A stretch of 64,000 nt of DNA from Monodelphis domestica. Lineage: Eukaryota > Chordata > Mammalia > Didelphimorphia > Didelphidae. The stretch is from the NCBI RefSeq assembly GCF_027887165.1, contig NC_077227.1, positions 441,891,895 through 441,955,894 on the forward strand, read 5' to 3'. Position numbers and translations under genes: made by a program. Shown here piece by piece: positions 1 through 46,100 of the stretch. Every line of letters begins with the position of its first letter. Within the stretch, counting starts at the first letter, position 1. The notes below the pieces were generated by a model. That model was given only the letters and a program-made list of their open reading frames with translations. It did no database searches and was not told the origin of the DNA.

Positions 1-685
1 TTTTTATACGATTTAGAACAAAATTTTCTTGATAAATATGCCCAGTAACAAGTAGGCCCCTAATGGATATCCAAAAATGCAAAATATAAACTTCTGGTTT
101 TAACCATGGTGCTTTTAAACTCTCAAACATGCATTAATATACTCTAGCTTTAGGGGAAATATTACACAAAGTCTTATCTTGCATTTAAAGAAAAGCTCAA
201 GCTGAATTCAACATACAATATCCCTCCCACCCCCAAGTCAAATCTCTTGGAAAAATCAAGATGGACTATGGAACACAAAGACAGACAGCGCTAGCCACTT
301 CCTGGTTAGTACTCCCTAGGACTGAATAAAATTACAGAAGCAACAACAAACAGTGAAGAGAAACAGAAAAAGGAAAGATTAGTAGCTGAAAGAAGAGCCT
401 TGAAGATCAGAGGAATTTAAAAAAAAAAATTCAATCATGCTACTTCTGGTGATCAGATAGACATTTGATGACCCAACTTGAATACCTATGAAGTGAATTA
501 ATTTGTTAAGGTCCTGAAGGTGAGTATCTGGAGGTGCTGAATAAAATATATCACAGATAAGAGAAAGATTACCTAACTTGGCATTTCTGAAAGGCACAAT
601 CTATGGGGAGAAAATAATCTAGCATAATAAAAAAACATATTGTATGTAAATGGAAAGAAGTACAGTGTGTCTGTGTTTCTTCTCT
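1..685 (-). other. VPS35: VPS35 3' untranslated region (continues beyond the window)
   Basis: This follows the VPS35 stop codon at 686-688. No AATAAA or ATTAAA was seen on the minus strand between 685 and 1, so the transcript probably ends left of the window. It is AT-rich, with an A-run at about 419-429 that reads as a U-run in the mRNA. The open frame at 379-597 lies inside this UTR and has no independent support. Confidence 0.75.
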
Positions 686-35217
<34,532 letters not shown>

Positions 35218-35851
35218 GGCGACTGCCCGGAGCCTGCGGCAAGCAGCACCAGCCCCGCGTCGAGCCCCGCGCCGTCATGTGACGCTGCGGCCCCGCGAGG
35301 CCCCGCCTTTCCTCTTCCCCGAACCCCACCCCTCCACACCCTCAGGCCGCCCCTCCATTGGCCCACGCCCAGGAACCGGGTCGCATTCGCCCATTGGTCT
35401 TCATCTCCAAAAGAACGCGCTGAAGGACGAGAACAGAAGCCAATCGCTCTGTCAGGAGCAAGCGAGGGGGCGGGGCTGTGGCGTATTGTGGGAGGAGAAA
35501 CGTAAGCAGGAACCTGAACACTGAAAAACACGGAGTCTGCAAAGAGAGCAGCAAATCATCTAACTCGAAGTAAGCTACAGAAAAGGAAGGGCAAGAAGCA
35601 AGACATGGAGAAGGTGGGACAGATCCACCTAAGGCTAAGCACACACCCCGCCCTGGAGAGTGCCTCCTCTGCGCAGGCGCAGATGGAGAACGTGGGTTGG
35701 TTTGTGGGGAAAAGCGCTAGCCTGTTCTCGGAGCCAATACCATCGCTCCCAGGGGGCTGGGCCTAGGTCTCATTGGCGGACTAAGTGCCGGGCGCGCGCC
35801 TTTCGTCCTTCCGCCGGGACGCTCGTCGGACATCCCCGTTATCTGCGCGCC
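35218..35851. promoter_or_regulatory. Shared bidirectional CpG-rich promoter of VPS35 and ORC6
   Basis: The two start codons face away from each other about 630 bp apart. The interval is rich in CpG, lacks a TATA box and holds five CCAAT or ATTGG boxes (35357-35361, 35393-35397, 35440-35444, 35734-35738, 35772-35776), a GC box (35467-35476), an inverted GC box (35646-35653) and a TGCGCAGGCGCA palindrome (35670-35681), one base from the NRF1 consensus. Both 5' UTRs must lie within it, but the start sites cannot be placed from sequence. Confidence 0.85.
35274..35283. promoter_or_regulatory. CLEAR-like E-box with overlapping CRE half-site
   Basis: GTCATGTGAC (GTCACATGAC on the VPS35 strand) differs by one base from the palindromic CLEAR element GTCACGTGAC used by TFEB/TFE3, and is followed by GACGC. 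It sits about 60 bp upstream of the VPS35 start codon, so probably in the 5' UTR or core promoter. Function is inferred from motif and position only. Confidence 0.35.
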
Positions 35852-37085
35852 ATGGAGCCGGGACCTATTGCGCGTTTCGGACCTCGACTGGGCATCACAG
35901 ACCCTGCTGTCCTAAGGTAAGTAGCTGGACCAGGTCCCCCCAGCCCAGGGGGCACTTCGAGAAGACCCGGATGGGCCCGGGGCCGACTTTGTAAAGAGTC
36001 TGCCTCGCCCCTCCGAGTCCTTGAAGAAACCCACAGGAGAGACGCCGAGGAAACAATGAATGATCACCCGAAGTAATTGTCATTACTTTTGGTTTTAACT
36101 CGACTATTGGTGGCGTTGGTATCACTTCCTCTGTGGTGGGAATCACTTCCTCTTTGGAAGCCTTCTCTGCCAGTTTGAGCGGGTTGGGACACCGAGAAGT
36201 TAAGTCACTTACATAGGGTCACACAGCCAGAGCCGTTAAAGTGACAGCCAGAGTGTTTCAGAGGTGATACTTGAACCCAGGTCTAACCGACTCCCAACTC
36301 ACGTCTTTACTACAGACTACACTGAATTAGCTCCTCCTTACTTAATCATACCGATTTGAGAAAGAAATTCATATCTTAGAATGTCCATGAAGTTGAAAGG
36401 AATCTACCTGGACCTCAGTTTCCCCATCTCTGAAGTGAGATGGCTTGCCTAGATCAGACGATTTATACATGAAAGAGCCATCTTCAGCTGTCCCTGTCCT
36501 GTAACTAATTCATTTTGCAAAAGAGAAAACTAAATCCCAGAGGACTTGTTTGCCAACTTCATACCTAGAAAGGTCAGAGTTGGAACCGGAGCCTAAGTCT
36601 TCTGACTCCAGAGCTTTCTATGACACCTTACTCTATTCAAGTTCCATCTCCACTTCCCTAATTCTTAATTCAATATACGATGAACCTTTTTTGGAGGAAA
36701 GTGGCCAGAATGGGAAAGAAGGGCAACAATAGGAAATCAAGAGATGAAAAGGTTTCAGCAAAACTAGCCAACATATCAGAAAAATATAACGTTGTATGCT
36801 GTGGTCTATCCTGAGGGTCCTGACTTCTCACATCTCTTATTTGGTGCCATGCTTAATCATTTTAATTGGTTTTTGTTTGTTTGTTTTTCTTTCAATTTAC
36901 ACTGGGCAACAATGTGTTGTGGTAGCCAAAAAAGCTACCACATTTTAATCTGCATAAAAAGTGACCAGAATGAAGGCGATAATATTCTGCCCGGTTGAGC
37001 TGTCAAAACACATCTAAAATATTGAATCCTTTTAAAAGAATATTTGACAAGTTAAAGCTTGTGAAATGGTGAATGAACTGGATAC

Positions 37086-37161
<76 letters not shown>

Positions 37162-40100
37162 CATGGTGAATGAACTGGATACTATACTATATGGGTGGCA
37201 GTTAAAGGCCCTAGGAATAATAAACCTGGAAAAGAGGCTTGAGGAGCATCTAATTGCTACCTTATTTGTGATCTGTCTTGTGAAAAAGTGGTTTGTTCTG
37301 TTTGGTCCCAGAGTAAAGAACTAGTAGAAACACTGGATATAAGATGTAGAGGGACAGATTTTTACCTGATATAAGGAGACACTTCCTAATAATTAGATCT
37401 GCCTCAAAGTAAAATGGGATTGGGAAGGACTTCCTATCATTGGAAGCCTTTTAGGGGAAAGAGAGGTGACCATTCATCAAGAGTCCTGAAGAGATTCCTG
37501 CTTTAGTGATTTACTTATAGGAAAATATTAATAAACATTCACAGACTTATGGAAGAGATCTTAGATTCTCTAGCCCTTATTTACTCTAATTTTATAAATG
37601 AGGAAACCAGATCATAGGAAAAGTGGCTTACCCAAAATTATTAAAATCTATTATAGGAACTTTGTGTTTCCAAAATTACTACCTTTTTCAATACTTCACT
37701 GCCTCCTGTGTCTAAAATCACTTGAGAATCCTAAGAAGCAGAAGATGAATCTGACTTTAAACACAGTCATATAATCTTGGATGATTTACTTTACTTTTGA
37801 ACCTGAATTTTTCCTCATCTGTAAAAAGGGAATAGTAATAACTGTGCTAACTACTCTCCAGATTAGATTACTTTTAGGAAATTATTGTGTAAACTGTAAA
37901 GCATTATATAAATGTAAGCTGTCATTATGATGATGACTTTGAAAGATATGGGACTCATTAACTTTAGATTGCATGAAAAGTAGAACCATGGTGAAATCTA
38001 TTTACTTATCTTCTGTCTCTGTTACTTAGAAGTGTTTTACCCAAAAAACACTTTATAAATTTAATATCATAATATAGGAAAGCTGAGGAGTACCTTCGAC
38101 TGTCCCAAGTAAAGTGCAGTGGATTGTCTGCTCATACAACAGAAACAAGTAATGCAGTCATGTGTCTGGATCTTGCAGCTACCAATAGGAGATGGCCTTT
38201 AGACAGAGTAAGTGGTCCTCTTTCATTGTGACGATGAGTTTTCCACTTATTAGCCTCTTGTTTTTAAGTTAAATAAGGGTTCCGATTACTTAATCTATAG
38301 TTTCCTGGGAATGTCTTTATCTATCTCTACTAGAATATACAATTCCACTGTGACAAGGAAATCACTTTTAAAAGACTGATATATATTAATTTAAGGTCGC
38401 CAAGGAATTCAGCTATGTAATTCCTAAATGAAAACTCAAGTCAGCCGTCAACCTTTTATGGAGTTTTAATTACAAACAGGAGGAAGAAAGGAATTAGAGA
38501 TAGAGAGATAGAGGGAGAGAGAAGGGGGAGAGAAGGGAATAGGGCTTAAATACCCCTTCTGTTTAGGCTGGGCCAAAAGGCCCAAGCCCTTAGATAGCTG
38601 GGGCAATGAAAGGAGATCAGTCCCTATTACTCACGTGACCAAAAATGGAGAAACAGTCTCCACAGTCTCCGGGGCCCCCACCTTCAGCTTCCTTCAGCGC
38701 AAGCTTCTCAGAGCACACCGCAACCACTCCGACAAACTCCTCAACCACCTCCTCCTCGAGTCTTCAGACCCCCCTATCCTTAAGGAAACCAACCAAGTTC
38801 CCTCCCCTCAGTCCTCACATCTACCAATCACCTGTCCATCAATTTCCCTGTGCCAATGGAGGCTCTAGCTTAACCCAGGACCACCCAGAGGTCTCTGGCT
38901 TTGCACATGTCTGTTGAAGGTCATATTTTCAAATAATTAAATCTTTGATCCTTTGCTACAGCCCTTTCTATATCCTGTTAACCTGAGTAGGGTAGAGATT
39001 GGAATAATTAAATTTTGATCTAGGCTGCAGCCCTTACTCAATCCTGTTAGGACTGAATAGGGTGGAGATTGATTCCAAGTATCTCCATTGTATCAATTCT
39101 AAAATCAATCATGACTCAAAGAAATTCCTGTTCTATGCTTAAGCATAGGTCAAAGTCCTTTCCATTGTTCAGCAAAAGGTTTCTGTCCTAAAGTAATCTT
39201 AAGAAGGGAAGAGAAGGAACCTCCCATGCCAATGGGGTTCACATTCCAATAGACTATCAGTAAGAAATTTTCCAAGTATGAAATATCCCAATGGTGAAAT
39301 TTCCAACATTTATAAGTCTAAGAAATTTTGAGGTTTACACCACTGAAGTAGGGGTTATGCCTTATCTATCTTTTTGTCTCTCTTGGGGCCTAACAGTGCA
39401 TTATACATAACTGACATTTAATAAGTATTTGAAAGGAATGGAAAGAGGTGCATTTTTTTCATCTCTGATGCCAAACTTGGAATACAGCTTTTTTTTTGTT
39501 CTTTCTATTTACATTATTATAGCTATATTATTTTCCCAATTATTTTTGCTTCCTTTTGCATAAGTTCCTGATGTTTCTCTAAATTCTTCATTTTTTTTTA
39601 CTTCTTTTTTTTTAAACCCTTACCTTCCATCTTAAAATCAATACTGTGTATTGGTTCCAAGGCAGAAGAGTGGTAAGGGCTAGGGTATGGGGGTCAAATG
39701 ACTTGCCCAGGGTCACACAGCTAGGAAGTATCTGAGGCCAAATTTGAACCCAGGACCTCCCATCTCTGGGCCATGTGGCTAAGAGGTCCTTTGGGAGACT
39801 AGCCATGTGGCAGGATAAATTTAGACTTTTCTCTATCTGTCTGCTTTCTCCTGTTCAAATAAATACTAGTATACTCTAAGGAAATTAAGGACCAGAGTTT
39901 AATTTAGTTATTACAATTACATTCATGTACCACAGCTTATTTAGCCATTCCCCAATCTATGGGCAGCCCTTTTGTGTCCAGTTTTTTGCTACTATCAAAG
40001 TTACTTCTATTAATATTTTACCTTTCTCTTCTATCTTTAATTACCTCTGGGGCATATGCCTAACAGTGACATTTCTGTGTAAAATGACACAAACCTCTTT

Positions 40101-43100
40101 TTTAAAGTGAATTTGTCCATGTATTTTGTTTTCACATCAATTACATTCTACTGTATCCCTCCTATAACACTCCCCAAAAAAGCTAGCCCTTATTTTTAAA
40201 AAGGAATGAAAGGGAAAAAAAGGATCAGCAGAACTAACTAGAGGGGACAGGTTGGTGGCTTAGTAGGTAGAGCCAATTCTGGAGACAGAAAGTTCTGGGG
40301 TCAAGTCTGGCCTCCTACACTTCCTAATTGTGTGATCAGTTTTTCTATGTTTGAACCAATATCAGATAGTTTTGATGAATTGCTTTATAATATAATTTGG
40401 GGTGCTGGAAGTACTATTCTCCCTATATTCTTTTTTCCCCATTATTTCTCATGAAAATCTAAGTCTTCTACAATTCAATCTTTTTTTTTTTAAGCTCTAT
40501 AAACTATTAGCTTGATAGTCTGGTATAACATTATACTTGTAAATTAATTTAGGTAGTATTGTAATTTTTATTATATTGATGTACCCCAACCAAAAGCAGT
40601 AGATTACTGTTACTAATTATTAAATAATTCTTTATTTCTTTAAAGAGTACTTGATAATTTTATAAAACTTGAGTATGCAAGTTGTAGTTTTACCCTTTCT
40701 GTTTTTCCTTCTGAATTGTGTTGTTGCTATAAGAAATGTTATTTTTTTTCCTATTTATTTTTGAAACCTGTTACTTTATTGTTGCTATCAATGTCTTTGC
40801 CTGTTTTGTGAGATTTTTTAAGTAAGTCATCATATCATCAGAAAATTGGGATGTTTTATCTCCTCTTTGCTTTTATTCAGGCATTAAAATTTCTTCCTCC
40901 TATCTTAATGCTCACTGTGACAAATAGCTATGGGAAAAGGGGGCTTCTATCCATGGTTCATTCTTATGTTTATTGAGAAAAACATTAGTATTTCCCCATT
41001 GTAGATAATACTAGCTTTTGTTTTTAGAGAAATACTTTTAATCATATTTTAGAATTGCCTGGTGTCTGTGCATTGTCTAGTTTTTAGCAAAAGTGTGCAT
41101 TAAATTTTGTAATGGCTTTTCATGCACCTATTAACATAATCATGTTCATTTTTTTCTTTTTGGAAGACTTATTTAGTTAAACTTTCTGGCTTGAACAAAA
41201 AGACGTATCAAAGCTGTCTTAAGTCTTTTGAGTGTTTGCTGGGCCTGAATTCAAATCTTGGAATAAAAGACTTAGCTATACAATTTAACTGCATGGAGGC
41301 AGTAAACATAGCTTCAAAGATACTTCAGAGGTATGGAAAATAAAGAATCATGCTATTGAAAACTAGATGTGTTCCCACAAATTAGAATTTTTCACTTGGA
41401 AAAACTATTCACCTTTGTTAACTAAAATGTTTAACCTATAGATATAACTGGTACATTTAAAACTGATGCATGCTTATTGTCAAGGTTTAGTGATATCAGC
41501 ACTTTACATTATGTATGCCTTAGAAGTCATGTTTATTCTACTCAGTATTTATATATCATTTTAGAATCTGGGATCATTTTTCTTATGAATACTGTAAACA
41601 CTGCTTTCTTATAGGTATGAAGCCAGTCTTCCCCAGATTCAGAAAGTAGATCTAGACCTGTCCAAACCTCTTTTCACTACAGCTGCACTGTTTTCAGCAT
41701 GCAGGTAAAGCTTAGTACGGTAATGAGTAATGTTTCCAATATTTATAAATTGTTTGCCATTAGAAACACATTTTCTTACAGAAATGTTTGTTTGGTTGTT
41801 AGTTTCCCAGGGTAACTCTCAAAGCCTATTAGCTAATAATGTAGCTCTTCTCATCACTGATAATGGAACAACCAGTATGTTTGGATTAAACCCATGTGCT
41901 ATATAAAAGAAGTTTAAAAATTTTATTTAAGTCAAAGCTGTTCGACCCAACCAGATACATAAAAAAGAAATTCATGCTAAAGGTGATATGGTTTTAAAGG
42001 CACTAGGATGGATTTCCTTTTTTTTTTTCCAGGCTACATATTGATATTATTTTTAATGTTTTCTGACATTTTGCAGTCCATATTCTCTCACTCCCATCTC
42101 TTTCCCCTCCCCAAGAGGGCAGGTACTATGATATAGTTGTATATATATTATCATGTAATACATATTTCCATATTTGTCATGTTGTAAGACAAGACATATA
42201 TTGCTTCTATTAGAGAAAAATTCATGGAGGAAATCAAGTGAAAAATGGTATGTTTCAATCTGCATTTGGAATCCATGTGTTCCTTCTGTAGTGGTGGATA
42301 GCCTTTTTTCATCATGAATCCCTTTGAGTTGTCCTGAATCCTTGCCTTGTTGATAATAGTTGTCATTCACAATTGATCATCATATAATTTTTGTTGCTAT
42401 TATGTACATCATTTTCTTGGTTCTGCTCACTTCACTTTATCACTTCATATAAGTCTTTCCAGGTTTTTTCTGATCATCTTGTCTTTCCTTATAGTACAAT
42501 ATTATTCCATTACAGTCATATAATACAACTTGTTTAGCCATGTCCCAATTGATAGACATCCCTTCAGTTTCCAGTTCTTTGCCACCACAAAAAAGCGCTG
42601 CTATAAATATCTTTGTACAACTAGTTTCTTTTCCCCTGTCTTTAACCATTTTTGGATATAGACCTAGTAATGGTATTGCTGACTCAAATGGTATGCACAG
42701 TTTGCTGACCCTTTGGGCATGATTCCAGATTGCTCTATAAAATGGTTGTATCACTTCACAGTTCTACCAGCAGTCTATTAGCATCACAGTTTTTCCATAT
42801 TCCCTCCAACATTTACCATTTTCCTTTTTTTGTCATATTAAACAGTCAGGTGGGTATAGTATGAGGTAGTGCCTCAGTAATTTAAGTTTGCATTCCTCTA
42901 ATTATTAATGATTTAAGCATTTTTTATATGACTAATGGTAATTTTTGTTTTGGGTTGTTTATTTTTTTAACCCTTACCTTCCTTCTTAGAATTAATACTT
43001 TATGTTGATTCCAAGGCAAAAGAGTGGTAAGAGCTAAGGAATTAGGGTTAAGTGACCAGGATCATACAACTAGGAAGTGTCTGAGGCAAAATTTAAACCC

Positions 43101-46100
43101 AGGATCTCCCGTCTCTAGGACTGGCTCTCAATCCACTGAGCCACCTAGCTGTCCCCAACTAAAGATAGTTTTAATTTTTCCATCTGATAATTGCCTGTTC
43201 CTATCCTTTGACCATTTGTCAATGGGGGAATGTGTTGTATTTTTATAAATTTGGCTCACTTCTCCATATGTTTGAGAAATGAAACCTTTGTTAGAGACAT
43301 TTGCTATAAATATTTTCAAGTTTTGTTTACCTTTTAATCTTGATTGCATTGTTTGTGCAAGAAAAATTTTAACTTAATGTAGTCAAAGTTATCTATTTTA
43401 TATCTCATGATGTTTTCTATGTCTTGTTTTGACATAAATTCTTCCATTATCCATAAGTCTGATAAACTATTTTGTACTCCCCTAATTTGTTTATTTATTT
43501 CTAAATCATGTATCCATTTTGACTTTACCTTAGTATATGATGGGATTTGATGATCTATACCTAATTTCTGCCATGATATTTTCCAATTTTCCGCCAAATA
43601 ATGAATTCTTCTTCCAAAAGCTTGGTTCTTTGTGTTTTTTATATGTTCATTTACCATTGCATGTTGAGTACCTAATCTATTTGATTGGTCCACCACTCTA
43701 TTTCTTTTCCAATACCAAATTGTTTTGATGGTTGCCACTTTATAATATAGTTTGAGATCCAGTGCAGCTAAGCCACCTTCTTTCTTTTTTTTTTATTAAG
43801 TCCCTTGATATTCTAGGTCTCTTGTTTTTCAAGATGAATTTTCTTTTTTTTCTAGCTCTATGAAATATTTTTGGGTAGTTTGATTGGTATGGCACTGAAA
43901 AAAGTAAATTAACTTGGGCAGAATTGTCATTTTTATTATATTGACTCAAAAGAAGGGATTTTTCCCCCCCAATTACATGTAAAAATAGTTTCCAACATTT
44001 TCAAAAATTTTGAATTTCAAATTCTCTCCCACCCTTCTTCCCTCTGCCATATCCTCCCCCCATTCTCCTTGCCCCCACTGAGATGGTAAGCAATCTCGTA
44101 TGGATTTTACATGTACAATCATGCAAAACATTTTTCCTTATTAAGCCTTTTGTGGAAGGAAACTCAAACAAAATAAAAATAAGAAAGAAAGTGAAAACAT
44201 TTCCTTTGGTCTGATCTCAGACTCCATTAGTTCCTTCTCTGGAAGCAGATGGCATTTTTTTATCACGAGTCCTTTGGATTGTTTTGGATCATTATATTGC
44301 TGAGAATAGCTAAGTTATTCATATTTGTTCATTGTACATTATTCCTTTCACTGTATACAATGTTCTTCTGGCTATACTTATTTCATTCTGCCTCAGTTCA
44401 TTTTAGTCTTTCAGGTTTTTCTAAGTTCCTCCTGCTTGTCATTTCTTAGAACACAATAGTAATCCATTACAATCATATACTATCTTACTCAGCCATTCCA
44501 TAATTGATGGGTATACCCTCACTTTCCAATTCTTTACCCCTACAAAAAGAACTGCTTTAAATATTTTTGTACATATAAGACCTTCCCCTTTTTTTGTTTT
44601 CTGTCTCTTTGGAATACAAGTCTAATAATGGTATTGCTGGGATGGGAGGGATTTTCAAGATATTTCACAGGACTTCAGCTGTAATCTAACACCATACTGG
44701 TGCTCTTAAAAAGAAACCTTCTAGAAGAATGGAAAATATATCACATTGTCACCAGAAAAAAAGATACCTGAGAAGAGATCATTTTCTTTTTGACTCATTT
44801 GCCTCTTTTCTAAAAAATAAATAAATAAAACCTTTGAGAATGGCCAATGTATACATTAAGATATTGTTGATTAACATATGAGAATAGAACAGACTTTTAT
44901 AGACTATTTTATATATCTTCATTATCCCATAAGTTACTTCATGATATAGAAAATCTTTGTATGTTTATTGTGCTTTAAAATTTACAGAAAGTGTTTGATT
45001 GTCCTTTGAAGTAGATAGTGCAGGTATTTTCCTTATTTTATAGATTAGTAAACTGAGGCCTAGAGAGGTTCAGGTGATTTGCCCAAAGTTGGACGTTTAG
45101 CAAGAGTCAGATCCAGACTTTCTGATGCTTCATTGAGTATTCTTTCCATATCATGACTTTTATTTGAAAATGAAATTCTGAATAGAAGACTGTCATTGTA
45201 GGATTTCCAAACATAACCACGCAACAGTTCAAATGGGAAAAACAAATGTGTGAAGAATGTGTTGTACAGGAACATGAATTCACTGTTAGTGGAATTGTGA
45301 ATGTGTTTAAATATTCTGGGAGAGTGTTTAGAATTATACCATCAGAATCACTAAACTATACATACTCTTTGACTCAGCAATGTCATTACAAACAATATTC
45401 CACCAAATGAGGTCAACAACAGAGGGAAAGAATGGCTATATACCAAAGTAAACATAGTAGTATTTTTTTGTGTAACAAAGAACTTGATAAGTATAATGGA
45501 ATATGATAACTATAAGAAAAGATGAATATGAGTAATTCTAAGAAATCTAGGAAGTATAGTAAATGATGCAGAATAAACTAAGGAGAATCAGAACAATTTA
45601 CACAGTGATTACAATAACATAAAGGAAACTTTCAAAGACTTCAGAGCTCAGATCAGTGAATTAATCTATGACTAATAATGACTTGAGAAGACTCATCATA
45701 ACACATTTCTCTTGACAAAGAATGATGGTGCAAAACAATACATACATTTTAAATCATACTAATATGTTGAGTTAGTTTGCTTGACTTTTTAGTTGGGGGT
45801 GATGATTTAATGGACACAAAAGGAAATGGTTTATAAGGGGATGCAAGGTAATTTTGTTTTTATCTTATTAAATTTGAAAAAAACTTTTTTAAAAACAAAT
45901 TAACAAGTTGATAGCTTCATATAAAATCATGGGATTTTTTTGGATGTTGAAATGTTGCTGTTTATTTGGTGTTCTTTAAAAATATTCTTTTAAAAATAAT
46001 GCACATTATGTATCAGAATTCTAACCAATGCATTTACCAGTCAGAATGTCAGAGAACAGGGACAAGCTTCCTTACTCACAGTAGAAAGGTGAACTATAGG

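Noticed and set aside
38635..38917. Two overlapping Ser/Thr/Pro-rich frames of 77 and 90 codons
   Set aside because: Both lie inside the solo LTR; their composition follows the C-rich LTR sequence.
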